Below, piece by piece: positions 30,837 through 41,894 of a stretch of DNA of 64,000 nt. How positions within the stretch are numbered: the first letter of the stretch is position 1; every line of letters starts with the position of its first letter. The stretch comes from JAZKFT01 sp039925965 (GTDB taxonomy: Bacteria > Bacteroidota > Bacteroidia > Chitinophagales > Chitinophagaceae). The notes below the pieces were generated by a model, which saw only the letters and a list, made by a program, of their open reading frames with translations, did no database searches and was not told the DNA's origin. The position numbers and the translations under genes were made by a program. Where the stretch lies: NCBI GenBank assembly GCA_039925965.1, contig JBDSXW010000103.1:1-64000 (forward strand), given 5' to 3'.

Positions 30837-33800
30837 ATGAAAAAGTTATCGTTACTATCGTCGCTATTATTGCTTGGATTTTTGGCCCTTGCCCAAATTC
30901 CTGAAGTGGAGCCTAATAACACGTTCGCCACGGCTAACAACATTAACCGTTATGAAGTAAAAACGGGTTCTGTTAACAACACCACCGATGCAGATGACTA
31001 TTACCGGACCATTTTTCCTGAAGACGGGACTTTGAAGATATATGTCCAGGCCAATAACGTAGGCGCCGGTGCAGGATGGCTATACCTGAACGTTTACGAC
31101 CGCAGAAAAACAAGCAGCGTATTTGCAAGGTATATTTCAGGCAGTACCTCCGTGCCGGGAGGGGCAACCATTTTTGATACGATAACTGTTTATGGAAGGG
31201 CTGCGGATACCTGCTATTACCGCTTCGAGAGCAGTAAGCTGTTTAATTACCAGTTTTCTTACAGTCTTTCCGATCTTACGCCGAACGACGCAGAACCCAA
31301 CAATACTTTTGCTACCGCTCTTCCTATCGCCCAATCGCAAACCATGACAGGCCATTCTAATTATGTGGCCAATGGCAGTACCTACGATGCAGACGATTAT
31401 TACCAAACCATTATCCCTGCGGATGGAACCATGAAAATTTATGTGCAGGGTACCAACCAGAGCGGTGCAGGTAACTGGCTGTATATGGCTGGATACGACC
31501 GCAGAAAAACGTCGTCAACATTTACCAGATATATAACGAATAATACTTACATAGCTGCTGGTGCTACTATTTATGATACCATCACTGTATATGGCCGGGC
31601 GGCAGATACTTTTTATTTTAAAATCTCCGCCAGCAACTCGTTCAGTTACCAGTTCCGCTACGAGATGACCGACCAAAGTACCAACGATGTGGAGCCTAAC
31701 AACACCTTTGCCCAAGCGTTGCCTATCTCCCAATCGCAAACGAAAGTCGGGCATATCAATTACCTGGCAAACGGCAGCACTTACGATAACGACGATTATT
31801 ACACCACCATACTACCCACTGACGGTACTGTAAAAGTGTATGTGCAGGGAGTTAATGTGAGTGGTGGAAGTAACTGGCTCTACCTACTTGGATATGACCG
31901 AAGAAAAACATCATCTATTTTTGCAACATATCTCACAGGCAGCACGAGTATACCAGCAGGCGCAACTGTTTACGACACTATTACACTCTATGGGCGCGCG
32001 GCCGATACGCTCCACTTCAGGTTTGAGTCGAGTGCGCCTTTTACTTACCAGTTCCGCTACGAAATAGCCGACCAGAGTACGAACGATGTGGAGCCAAACA
32101 ACATATTTGCGGATGCGACACCCATTGCTGCGGGGGAAATAAAACAAGGTCATTCAAACTACCTGGCCAATGGCAGTACCCTGGATCCATATGATTATTA
32201 CCGAACCGTGCTCCCCTACGATGGCACTTTAAAAGTGTACGTAGAAGCCACCAATACCAGCTCCGGACCCAATTGGTTGTACTTATACGGCTTCGACCGC
32301 AGGAAAACCTCCTCAATATTTGGCAAATACCTGAACGGAAGTACCAATATACTCAAAGGCGAGACTATCCGCGACACCATTACGGTGTATAGCCGGGCAG
32401 CCGATACGACTTATTTCAGATTCGAATCCAGCAGCGCATTTGCATATAGATTACGGTACGAAATAATAGATACAAGTACCAACGATGCCGAACCTAACAA
32501 CACATTTGCCCAGGCGATCACATTGAGTGGCAACCAGGTACGCCAGGGCCACTCCGGCTATGCCTTTAACGGCACTACCGAAGCAGACGATTATTATAAA
32601 ACGGAGTTTGCAAGTAACGACAGCCTGAAATTATATGTACAAGCCACCAATATGTCAGGGGCTTCAGAGCATTTTTACCTGTATGGTTATAATGCTGCGC
32701 AAAGTCCTATTTATAACAGGCTTCGCTACAGTATACCGGCAGGTGCCACCATTTTCGATAGTGTAAAAATCGCAGTAACAGCGCCCCAAACTATCTACAA
32801 CCGTGTTACTAACGGCGGCGGAGGGTTTGTATATCAGCTCAGCCTGAATACCCGGCTGCCAGGCAATGGCTTTAGCATCAGCGGCAGCGCAACTGCCTGC
32901 ACAGGCAGCCGGATGTACAAGGCGATCAATATGGCACCCAATGATGCAGGCGTCGTATACCATTGGAGTATAACCGGCGGTGGCAGCATCAACTTCACTG
33001 ATAGCATGGCCACCGTCAACTGGACCACACCAGGGGTGTACGCCATAAAATTGTACACGAGCAATGCCGACGGTAATTCTGTAACCAAATCGTTGATTGT
33101 TACTGTGAATGGCGGGGCACCACCCTCAGCACCTTCGATTACACAAAATGGCCGCTACTTGTCTATAGCCAGTTTACCAGCAGGTGCCACCCGATTATGG
33201 TACCTGAATACCGTCCTGCTTCCAATCAACGATTCTGCTTTTTATGCACTTGATGCCGGTGCTTACACTGCGGCTTATAGCAATGATTGCGGCATAGGTG
33301 CCGTATCCGCAGCGATAAACCTGAATGCAGGGCAGGCGCAAACAATCAGTTTTGCGGGCAATGCGGATGTTGTTTTTTCACCGGATTCGTTCAGGATCCT
33401 GCAGGCGTCCGCCACTTCGGGCCTACCTGTTACATTCAAAATTCTAAGCGGCCCCGGCACGCTGCATAACGACACGTTGAGACCAACGGCATTTGGCACC
33501 GTGATTATACAGGCCCTGCAATATGGTAATACCAATTGGCTGCAAGCTCCACCTAAAAATGATACCATCCTGGTAACAAAAGGAAGCCAGGCAATCACTT
33601 TTAACCCAATACCGAATAAAATATACACGAGCGCCGCACCCACTTTTGCACTGGACGCACAAGCTTCATCGGGGCTGACGACGTCGTACCAGATTGTAAG
33701 TGGACCTGCAACGATTAACGGTGCTGTACTTCGCTTAACGGGTGCGGGCACCGTGCAGGTAAAAGCAAAACAGGAAGGCAATGCCAATTATGCTGCTGCG

Positions 33801-36800
33801 CCAGATGTAAACCAGTCTTTCTGCGTAGGCATCCGGGATATCGAGGTGATTAAAGGGCCTGCAACTGTTTGTATCGGCACCCTTCGTTTTACCAGCAAAA
33901 AAATTACAGGGGTCATGTACGAATGGAGTTTGAATGGCGGTGGAAACCTTACACAACACAACGATACTGCCATTGTAACCTGGACCACTGTAGGTACCCA
34001 TACGCTTTCTGTAAAAGGTTACAGTGCATGCGACACGGTGCGTAGTTCGGTTCAAACGTTTAGTGTATTTGTGGATACCGCTTTTAACGTGGCCGCCCCA
34101 ACTGGTCTTACGCCAGCGGATGGAGCGACTGGTCTTTCATTACCCGTGGCGTTGCAATGGGGTGGCTCAGCGAAAGCTTCATCCTACGACCTGTATGTAT
34201 GGCCGGTGAGCAGCACCGAGCCAATCCTTCCGCTAGACAGCGGCCTGGTTCAAACCAGTTACCAGATTGAAAATAATATTGCCCTGAATCAACCTTATAA
34301 TTGGAAAGTAGCGGCCCGTAACGTGTGCAGCGTAGCACCAAGCGCTATTCAACAGTTTACGGTAGCACAAAACAGCAGTGCCAGACCTGATCTGGTGATG
34401 GATACATTTGCCTTCCCGGCAACCATTTACCAGGGGCAACCAATTACCGTTACCTGGCGGGTAAAAAATAATGGCCTGAATGGAACCGGCATCACCACTT
34501 GGAAAGATCGTGTATATATTACTGCCGCGAACGATATACGGGTAGGTGGGTCTATCCTGTTGGGTGCTTTTAATAATCCCTCTTATCTGCTACCCGGCGA
34601 AACGTATACCCAAACCAAAACAGTTACCGTTCCACCCGGCACATCCGGCACCTGGTTCCTTTCCGTAATTACCGACAACGAAGAAGCTTTTTGCTTCTCA
34701 AGTTCCTGTAATATCCTATGGGCTCCGAGGGGTAACCATCATGAAAATAAAGTGGTGGAAAGCAACGAGTACAATAACTATCTCTGGTACGCCATATCTG
34801 TACTGGATGGCGCGGTGGCAGACCTCCAGGTTAAAAATATTGGCGTACCTACCACCGTTTTTGGCGGTAGCGTGGTCACTGCTACCTATACCGTGAAAAA
34901 CGAAGGCGCTGTTTCGGCGGCCGGTAAAAAACAAGGTATTTGCCCGCAAAGGGGCTGGACCGATCGCTTCTTTATCAGTAAAGAGCCCGTGTTCAATATC
35001 GTCAAGGCAAAGGAACTCACATCTAAACCAGTAGCGTTCTACAAACCAGGAACATCAGATTGTGCCACAGAGACCCTGCCTTACATCGACTACCTGCTAC
35101 CAGATAGCAGCTATACGCTTCAGCATCAGCTAAGCATTCCTTACGACTACTTCGGCACCCAATACATTTATGTGTATACTAATGGCTATAACGATGCTTT
35201 CGAAGGCCCTTTCAGTACCAACAATATCCGCCGCAGTGACTCCATCAATGTTACTCTTGCTCCGCCATCCGACCTGGTGGTGAGTAGCATACAGAATATT
35301 GCCAACAATAACAGTGGCAGTCAGATTTTGGTAGATTGGACGGTGACCAACCAGGGCGCTAACGAGCCGCAGGAAACTGGCTGGACAGATAGCATCTTTA
35401 TTTGTAATGCACCTGTGTTAAGTCAATCATCCGTCCTGCTGCGTTTTGCAATCACCAGCCGAAAAACCCCTGGCTTTATCCAGGGAGCTTCTTATAACCG
35501 CCAAATACGATTGAACCTCCCCGATAATACACCCACAGGTACCTACTATACTTTTGTGAAAACAGATGCAGGAGAAGAGGTTTTTGAGTATGATATGGAA
35601 AATAATAATACCACTCGTAGTAATGCCTTTACGATAACACTTCAAGACCCCATTGATCTGATCGTTACCTCAGTTTCTGTGCCGGATAGTGTGTCGGAGG
35701 CTATTCCGTTTACGGTACGTTACACCCTGAAAAACAATGGAAGCCGCATTCTCCAGGAATATTGGCAGGATGTTGTGTATGCATCCGCCGACAGCTTACT
35801 CAATAGTGCTGGTCGTTTAACAAACGCGGTAGTGCATAGCAAGGATACTCTTCTACCCGGTGCTTCCAAATCCTTTAGTGTACAGGCCACTTTGGGCAGG
35901 GATTACAATTTTGCCGACAAGAATGCTTACATCAAAATCATAACAGATAACCGTAATCAGGTATACGAACATAATGCTGAAGGCAACAACAACCTGGTAA
36001 GCGCGCCTGTTTGGGTAAAGCTGAATGCTCCTGACACTATCCCACGGGACGCCGACATTCAAGTGCTTACTTTCAATGTACCTGCCACAGCCAACGCAAA
36101 TACTGCAATCAACGTGAGTTGGACGGTAAAAAATACTGGCTCACAGGCCACTACCAAAACTTCCTGGTACGACCGGGTTTACCTGTCAGAGGACAGCATC
36201 CCCACCCAGTTCGACTACCTGCTGGCTGCCAAAACGGTAAGCGATTACAGGATCAGCGGACTGAAACCGGATAGCAGTTATACCGTTAGTGCGACCCTGC
36301 AAATTCCTTTGAAGACTTACGGAAACTGGCACCTTATTATGCGGACAGATTACAACGGAAGCATACTCAACGATTCTACGGCTGACAATAATACGGTGGT
36401 GTTACCGCTGCAAATAATAGCCGCACCGTCGCCGGACCTTACCATCACACCCATGAATGCCCTGCCGGATTCTATCTGGGGCGGACAACAGTTTTGGGTA
36501 GTATACAAAGTTCAAAACAACGGGCCGGTAGCTACCACTGCGGAATGGTATGATCGTGTATATGCGTGCAGATCCGGTGTTCCCGACGGGGTGAGTTACA
36601 CCTCACAGCAAAATACGTCCATGCTTGCGCCGGGAGCGTCTTATACCGACAGCACCCTATTATCCATTCCTACTTTTTTCGCGGGTACTTATTATGTAAT
36701 TATTCACACTGATGGCCGGAACGAAATATTTGAAGGAGAGTTTGGCGAATCAAATAATTTTAATGCAAGGGCCATCAATGTGCTACCCTACAATACCCGC

Positions 36801-39800
36801 CGGGCACCGGATCTTATTGTCTCCAGAGTGACAGTTCCGGATTCCGTCATAGTCGGCAAAAACATCACCGCCGGATTTACGGTGAAGAATATCGGTCAGA
36901 ACCCAGCCGTTGGCTCACTTGCAAACGCATTCTATCTAAGCAAGAATGCGTTATACGAAAGCAACCTCGATAAATTGCTGGCTTCCAACGATGACCTGGT
37001 CATCAGTCTGCTACCTGGTGATTCCGTTAACACGCAGCTCACCGGTAAAGCGATTCCCGATGCACCAGGACTATACCGCGGTTTGGTTCGCACCAATGTT
37101 CGCAATACGGTCCACGAGTTTCCTTTTACCAATAACAATAGTAAGGCCAGCGACACGACGGTGCATATTGATGCCAGGGCTTTGACGCTTGGCGTAATCC
37201 TGAGCGATACCCTGATTCCCCATGAGGGCAATTACTACAAGGTGACCGTACCTGCCGATGTAGATTTGTCGGTAGCGCTCAACACTTCGTTATCTTTCAA
37301 CGGTAGCAACGCCCTTCAGGTAGCCTACAATCGGGTGCCTTCTGATCTGGATTTTGACATTAGTGGTTATAATCCCGCTTCACTTAATCAACAGGTACTG
37401 CTAAGCAGCACCAGGGCTGGCGCCTATTATGTAAAGGCCCAAAGCACGGGCCTGGAAGTGAACGAACCCATTAATCTGATTGTGACTGCGCTCCCCTTCT
37501 CCATCCTGAATGTGACACCGGCGGTTATGGGCAACGGAACCGTGGGTGGATCCATCTTTGGTGGCGGTTTTAAACCAAATACAGTGGTAAAATTACGCAG
37601 TGGCAGCAGCGAGTATCAGGTCGGATCCATTAGTCGTTTTGTAAACAGTACCGTGTTGGAAATAGATTGGAACCTGGCAGCAGTACCGTTTGGTACCTAC
37701 GACTTGGTGGCAGTTAATCCCGGCAACCTGGAAACGGTTCTGGCAAGCGCCATTACAGTGCAAGCGTCAACAGGTATGGTGTTGCAATACACGCCGTTGC
37801 TGCCTTCTGTAGTACGGCCGAACGGCGGTATATTTACTTACAAGGGCAAAAATACTGGCAACGTAAACATCCCGGTTCTTCAGGGCGATGTTACCATGAG
37901 CACTGCCAACGCAGATGTATTCAGCGTCACCACCTCGGGTAAAGTAAAACGCTATACGCAATATGCGATGCAATACGACAGCCTGATGACGGAAGATTGG
38001 TACAAAAGTAATAAGACGACTGTGGTTCCATTCTTTGGCCGCAATATTGCCCCCGGCGAAGAGTTTACAGTCAGTATAGAGGTTCGGTTTCACAGAAATA
38101 GTTTATCCGATCAGGATAACAAATTTCCGCTGCAATGCCGTATTTACGGTTATAGCGGCAGCGATCTGGCAAGAGAGCAGATCCGAAACTTTGAAATGCT
38201 CCGGCGCATGATCGTATACACGCCTAAAGTAGCTGCAGCTTTCCAGGGTTCGGAGGTTCATACAATAGCGACCTCGGGCAGCAGGCCATTTATTGAGCGG
38301 CTGATGCAGGAGTATGTGAATGGCGGCCTCATATTCTGGCGGGACACAATTGGCCTTAACCTTCGTTGGGATTGCAGCCGTTGTTTACAAAATCTACCAG
38401 AAGCAAGGCCGTCGGGGCTAATAGATACTTTTATTTTTAATCCCGCTGGTGAATTCAAAATCGGTATTCAGAACCTGCCTTCCGCTACTATGGAACCCGG
38501 GAAAAAGATGTTACTGGAAATGACGGCATCACATTACTGGCCCAATGCAAAGGGAGGACAAGGACCTGGTAAGGCGGGTGAGGAGATTGGCTGGGATCTG
38601 TTTAAAGTAAATGGCACGTTGAATATCACTGCCACTCAAGCGGATCCCTTTGTCATCCATCTTTCATCACTGTGGCGTAACCCAATTACTACTACGGTTA
38701 ATTTTGGCAAAGTCTCCGGCTGGTCGCCTATTGCTGATACTTCGTTCCTGGTTATCACCGCTAACGATATTGTCGGTTTTGATTCATCAAAATTTATATT
38801 GGATCTCACCAATTTCGCTTCATCTACAGCAATGAGGGGTGGTCACTTTGTCCTGCGGTTACGTGAAGGTGCGGGTAGCAATCCGGATTCAATCATACTT
38901 AAATTTATAGCCTACATACCTTCCTGGGGTGAAAATGGTATTGACGGCGTGGACGGCAATCTTGGCGAGCAGGGAAGTCCTGGCGGCAAAGGTGGTCCTG
39001 GAAATGTGCAATATCCACACGGTGGCAGAGGCGGTCCCGGCGGTATTGGCGGCGATGGTTTCTTCATTTACCCCAGAAGCAATCCACCAGGCGCCGGTGG
39101 CGATGCCGGTGAAGGTGGAAAAGGCTATAGTGACGGCGGCGATGGCGGCAAGGGTGGCAGGGGTGGCCACACTGCTAATACCAGCGAAAGGGGAGGTGAA
39201 GGCGGAAAGGGTGGTTGCGGCGATAATGGCGGTATAGCCGGCGGTAATGGCGGCAAAGGTGGAGAAGGAGGAGACGGTGGGGAAGGTGGACCCGGCGGTG
39301 GCGGCGGACTGGGAGGAGACGGCGGCTGTGGCGGCGGTGGCACCAATAGTAGCTATGGAGGGGGCGGCGGCTTTGGTGGCGATGGCGGATCAGGCGGTAC
39401 CGGCTGCACGGGCGGCAAGGGAGGCGGTAAAGGTGCTGGCGGTATCGGCGGCGGCGGTCCATTGGGCGCTGGCGGCAATGGCGCGAATGGCAAAGGTGGT
39501 AAGGATGGTGGAAGCCTGAATTGCGGCTGTGGCGGACTGGTGGCTGGTGGCGACACACCGGATGAAGATAAAATAATTGACGGCGCTATTGGTTACGCTA
39601 AAGCAACGGCCGTGGCTTTGACCGAAATACCTGACAAGGGTGTGGGAGCTACCGTAGGCCAGATACTGGAACATATGGATCAGGGTGCAAGCGAAAGGGC
39701 ACCGGGCATCAATTCGATTGCGGTGGGTATTGGCCTGGTGATCGATGTGGCCGACGCCGCGGGTACCACTATCACCGGATCGGCGGCAGTAACATGGACA

Positions 39801-41294
39801 GCATGTTGCAAAGCCGCAGTAGCGGGATTAAAAATTGGCGACTATTTCAACCAGCAACGTTTCGGCAGTTCAACTTACCCTGGCAGTACTTTAATCACCG
39901 ACCTTATCAGTAAAATAAGCACGGTATCCAGTGTGCCCGATTTATTAGCGGCGGCAGCAAAATATGGATTGTTAGGGGGCGGTAACAGTGTTAGCAAGGT
40001 TGTAAAGCCTTGCGATCCGAATGAGATAAAAGGTCCGTCGGGATATGGCCTGGACCGGATAGTATCAGCCAAAGAAACGATGCCGTATATTGTTCACTTC
40101 GAAAACGATAGCCTGCTGGCAGAAGTAGCAGCGCAAAGGGTGGTCGTGCGGCAGAAGATCAGTTCAAAAGCAGATCCGCTAACGTTCCGGGTCGGCAACT
40201 TCAATTTCGGTGGTCATTCTTTCCTGGGACCTTCTGATAAATCGAACTACTTTACTACGATTAATATGGATAGCCTTGGTTATAGGGTAGATGTAACCGC
40301 GGGTGTCGACATTGTAAAACGCGAAGCTTTCTGGGTATTGCAAACTATAGACCCAACTACCGGGCTGGTGCCAGCAAATCCTTTTACCGGATTATTGCCG
40401 GTGAACGATGCAGATGGCAGGGGAACTGGTTTTGTTACCTATTCAATAAAACCCATTTCAACCGCTCAAACCGGCGACAGTATCTCCGCAAAAGCGGACG
40501 TTATATTCGACCAGAACGATCCGGTGGAAACCAATACCTGGGTGAATATCGTGGATGCAGTAGCTCCAACCAGTAACCTCGTTAATTTGCCGCCTACCAG
40601 CAATAATCCGGTGGTAAACCTGCACTACAGCGGCATCGATGACCTCGGCGGCTCGGGCATCAACAATGTGGATATTTACTTATCTGACAACGGTTCAGCT
40701 TCACTGATTTTCGCCAAAAGATTTACCGCTACGGACACACTGTTCTATGGTGAACAAAACCACACCTACACCTTTTACGGCCAGGCCAAAGACAATGTAG
40801 GAAACCTTGAAGTCTTGAAAAACATGGGTAGTGTAACCATCACCAACAACAGCTGCCTGGGTGGCGTGGTGGCCTTTACCAGCAACAAAAATGGCAACAC
40901 CTACCAGTGGCAGGTAAACACCGGATCTGGCTTTACCAACATTGCAAACGATTCGGTTTATGTTGGGGTCAACAGCCGGGTATTACAACTCAACAATGCG
41001 CCGGGCAGTTACTATGGTTACGAATACCGCTGTGTGGTAAATGGCAATGTCAATAGCGAATCATCTACTCTAAGGTTTGCCAGCTTCTGGGAAGGCGGCA
41101 TCAGTAAAACCTGGAACGACCCCGCCAACTGGAGTTGCGGAACCGTACCTAATGAATATACCGACGTGGTAATTCCCAGCAGTAAGATTCGCTTTCCTGA
41201 CGTGACTACCAACGTCGTTGTGCGAAGCCTACGGGTAAACACAGGAGCTATCGTGACTGTGAAAGCAGGAGCGAATGTCTCGGTCTTAAAATAA
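30837..41294 (+). CDS. Giant secreted repeat protein (3,485 aa)
   Basis: A signal peptide (MKKLSLLSSLLLLGFLALAQ) leads a modular exported protein. Order seen: five PPC-like domains, each opening with E-P-N-N-T/I-F-A and recurring every 400 bp or so (30903, 31288, 31687, 32086, 32485); PKD/Ig-like domains (about 690-1180); seven CARDB-like repeats whose starts (DLVVSSI, DLIVTSV, DLTITPM and similar) recur every 390-450 bp from 34385 to 36810; a TIG-like segment; a 200-residue Gly-rich block (38930-39545); a CDPNEIKGPSGYG-type domain found in large adhesins; and a final beta-rich tail with NDPANWSCGTVPNE. This is a surface adhesin or matrix protein. ATG 30831 is an alternative start. No convincing type IX sorting tail was recognised. 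Confidence 0.88.
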   Translation: MKKLSLLSSLLLLGFLALAQIPEVEPNNTFATANNINRYEVKTGSVNNTTDADDYYRTIFPEDGTLKIYVQANNVGAGAGWLYLNVYDRRKTSSVFARYISGSTSVPGGATIFDTITVYGRAADTCYYRFESSKLFNYQFSYSLSDLTPNDAEPNNTFATALPIAQSQTMTGHSNYVANGSTYDADDYYQTIIPADGTMKIYVQGTNQSGAGNWLYMAGYDRRKTSSTFTRYITNNTYIAAGATIYDTITVYGRAADTFYFKISASNSFSYQFRYEMTDQSTNDVEPNNTFAQALPISQSQTKVGHINYLANGSTYDNDDYYTTILPTDGTVKVYVQGVNVSGGSNWLYLLGYDRRKTSSIFATYLTGSTSIPAGATVYDTITLYGRAADTLHFRFESSAPFTYQFRYEIADQSTNDVEPNNIFADATPIAAGEIKQGHSNYLANGSTLDPYDYYRTVLPYDGTLKVYVEATNTSSGPNWLYLYGFDRRKTSSIFGKYLNGSTNILKGETIRDTITVYSRAADTTYFRFESSSAFAYRLRYEIIDTSTNDAEPNNTFAQAITLSGNQVRQGHSGYAFNGTTEADDYYKTEFASNDSLKLYVQATNMSGASEHFYLYGYNAAQSPIYNRLRYSIPAGATIFDSVKIAVTAPQTIYNRVTNGGGGFVYQLSLNTRLPGNGFSISGSATACTGSRMYKAINMAPNDAGVVYHWSITGGGSINFTDSMATVNWTTPGVYAIKLYTSNADGNSVTKSLIVTVNGGAPPSAPSITQNGRYLSIASLPAGATRLWYLNTVLLPINDSAFYALDAGAYTAAYSNDCGIGAVSAAINLNAGQAQTISFAGNADVVFSPDSFRILQASATSGLPVTFKILSGPGTLHNDTLRPTAFGTVIIQALQYGNTNWLQAPPKNDTILVTKGSQAITFNPIPNKIYTSAAPTFALDAQASSGLTTSYQIVSGPATINGAVLRLTGAGTVQVKAKQEGNANYAAAPDVNQSFCVGIRDIEVIKGPATVCIGTLRFTSKKITGVMYEWSLNGGGNLTQHNDTAIVTWTTVGTHTLSVKGYSACDTVRSSVQTFSVFVDTAFNVAAPTGLTPADGATGLSLPVALQWGGSAKASSYDLYVWPVSSTEPILPLDSGLVQTSYQIENNIALNQPYNWKVAARNVCSVAPSAIQQFTVAQNSSARPDLVMDTFAFPATIYQGQPITVTWRVKNNGLNGTGITTWKDRVYITAANDIRVGGSILLGAFNNPSYLLPGETYTQTKTVTVPPGTSGTWFLSVITDNEEAFCFSSSCNILWAPRGNHHENKVVESNEYNNYLWYAISVLDGAVADLQVKNIGVPTTVFGGSVVTATYTVKNEGAVSAAGKKQGICPQRGWTDRFFISKEPVFNIVKAKELTSKPVAFYKPGTSDCATETLPYIDYLLPDSSYTLQHQLSIPYDYFGTQYIYVYTNGYNDAFEGPFSTNNIRRSDSINVTLAPPSDLVVSSIQNIANNNSGSQILVDWTVTNQGANEPQETGWTDSIFICNAPVLSQSSVLLRFAITSRKTPGFIQGASYNRQIRLNLPDNTPTGTYYTFVKTDAGEEVFEYDMENNNTTRSNAFTITLQDPIDLIVTSVSVPDSVSEAIPFTVRYTLKNNGSRILQEYWQDVVYASADSLLNSAGRLTNAVVHSKDTLLPGASKSFSVQATLGRDYNFADKNAYIKIITDNRNQVYEHNAEGNNNLVSAPVWVKLNAPDTIPRDADIQVLTFNVPATANANTAINVSWTVKNTGSQATTKTSWYDRVYLSEDSIPTQFDYLLAAKTVSDYRISGLKPDSSYTVSATLQIPLKTYGNWHLIMRTDYNGSILNDSTADNNTVVLPLQIIAAPSPDLTITPMNALPDSIWGGQQFWVVYKVQNNGPVATTAEWYDRVYACRSGVPDGVSYTSQQNTSMLAPGASYTDSTLLSIPTFFAGTYYVIIHTDGRNEIFEGEFGESNNFNARAINVLPYNTRRAPDLIVSRVTVPDSVIVGKNITAGFTVKNIGQNPAVGSLANAFYLSKNALYESNLDKLLASNDDLVISLLPGDSVNTQLTGKAIPDAPGLYRGLVRTNVRNTVHEFPFTNNNSKASDTTVHIDARALTLGVILSDTLIPHEGNYYKVTVPADVDLSVALNTSLSFNGSNALQVAYNRVPSDLDFDISGYNPASLNQQVLLSSTRAGAYYVKAQSTGLEVNEPINLIVTALPFSILNVTPAVMGNGTVGGSIFGGGFKPNTVVKLRSGSSEYQVGSISRFVNSTVLEIDWNLAAVPFGTYDLVAVNPGNLETVLASAITVQASTGMVLQYTPLLPSVVRPNGGIFTYKGKNTGNVNIPVLQGDVTMSTANADVFSVTTSGKVKRYTQYAMQYDSLMTEDWYKSNKTTVVPFFGRNIAPGEEFTVSIEVRFHRNSLSDQDNKFPLQCRIYGYSGSDLAREQIRNFEMLRRMIVYTPKVAAAFQGSEVHTIATSGSRPFIERLMQEYVNGGLIFWRDTIGLNLRWDCSRCLQNLPEARPSGLIDTFIFNPAGEFKIGIQNLPSATMEPGKKMLLEMTASHYWPNAKGGQGPGKAGEEIGWDLFKVNGTLNITATQADPFVIHLSSLWRNPITTTVNFGKVSGWSPIADTSFLVITANDIVGFDSSKFILDLTNFASSTAMRGGHFVLRLREGAGSNPDSIILKFIAYIPSWGENGIDGVDGNLGEQGSPGGKGGPGNVQYPHGGRGGPGGIGGDGFFIYPRSNPPGAGGDAGEGGKGYSDGGDGGKGGRGGHTANTSERGGEGGKGGCGDNGGIAGGNGGKGGEGGDGGEGGPGGGGGLGGDGGCGGGGTNSSYGGGGGFGGDGGSGGTGCTGGKGGGKGAGGIGGGGPLGAGGNGANGKGGKDGGSLNCGCGGLVAGGDTPDEDKIIDGAIGYAKATAVALTEIPDKGVGATVGQILEHMDQGASERAPGINSIAVGIGLVIDVADAAGTTITGSAAVTWTACCKAAVAGLKIGDYFNQQRFGSSTYPGSTLITDLISKISTVSSVPDLLAAAAKYGLLGGGNSVSKVVKPCDPNEIKGPSGYGLDRIVSAKETMPYIVHFENDSLLAEVAAQRVVVRQKISSKADPLTFRVGNFNFGGHSFLGPSDKSNYFTTINMDSLGYRVDVTAGVDIVKREAFWVLQTIDPTTGLVPANPFTGLLPVNDADGRGTGFVTYSIKPISTAQTGDSISAKADVIFDQNDPVETNTWVNIVDAVAPTSNLVNLPPTSNNPVVNLHYSGIDDLGGSGINNVDIYLSDNGSASLIFAKRFTATDTLFYGEQNHTYTFYGQAKDNVGNLEVLKNMGSVTITNNSCLGGVVAFTSNKNGNTYQWQVNTGSGFTNIANDSVYVGVNSRVLQLNNAPGSYYGYEYRCVVNGNVNSESSTLRFASFWEGGISKTWNDPANWSCGTVPNEYTDVVIPSSKIRFPDVTTNVVVRSLRVNTGAIVTVKAGANVSVLK

Positions 41295-41306
41295 CAACCC
41301 TATTAA

Positions 41307-41337
41307 CCGGCGGTATCCGCAAAATGGGTGCCGCCGG
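41307..41337 (+). terminator. Strong hairpin after the giant gene
   Basis: CCGGCGG and CCGCCGG arms with partly paired inner bases form a very stable stem 13 bp after the giant gene's stop. The following run is only weakly T-rich, so it may attenuate rather than end transcription into the LytTR gene. Confidence 0.5.
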
Positions 41338-41357
41338 CCTTATTTCAAATAGTTTTT

Positions 41358-41687
41358 ATGGACCATATTTCAGTATTATATAACAGCAAGCGGGTGCTGA
41401 TCCCGGTCAATGAGATTATCCGGGTGGAAGCCAGTAATAATTACAGTAAAATTTATTGTAGTGTTGGCCGCCCACTGGTGGTAGCCAAAGTATTGCAATG
41501 GTTCGAACTGAACCTGCCCGAAGATGCATTTTACCGGATCCATCAAACCCATATTATCAACCGGTTTTTCGTGAAGGAAGTACAATGCAAAAACAGGCTG
41601 CAACTCACCAACGGCGAATATGTGCAGGCCAGCCGTCGCAAGCAAACGGTGTTTAAAATGATGCTGCAAAAGATTGCAGCAGAATAA
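41358..41687 (+). CDS. LytTR DNA-binding domain protein
   Basis: 109 residues consisting of a single LytTR domain: VNEIIRVEASNNYSKIYC, FYRIHQTHIINRFFVKEV and the final NGEYVQASRRKQTVFK are the characteristic strands. It lacks a receiver domain, so it is not a full response regulator. The ATG at 41358 is preferred over an upstream GTG. Its place between a giant adhesin and a CHAT protease suggests local control of this cluster. Confidence 0.87.
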   Translation: MDHISVLYNSKRVLIPVNEIIRVEASNNYSKIYCSVGRPLVVAKVLQWFELNLPEDAFYRIHQTHIINRFFVKEVQCKNRLQLTNGEYVQASRRKQTVFKMMLQKIAAE

Positions 41688-41894
41688 TTATGTTGACTGC
41701 GGCGATTGTAGTCGTGAATTGCACGAATGAACACGAATAGAACATTATTGCATTAAATGCAAAGACTTTTAAGAAGGATCACAGGAAGGGCTAAATATTT
41801 CTACTAAACTGATCTTTGGCATTGCATGCCATTCGTGGTCCCTGGTGTCCTTGCTGTACCCTGTTTACAACAATTATAAATGATCTATTTTCCT

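Noticed and set aside
39125..39556. Proline-rich reverse-strand frames under the Gly-rich block
   Set aside because: They are the complement of GGN codons in the giant gene (CCN), so only shadows.
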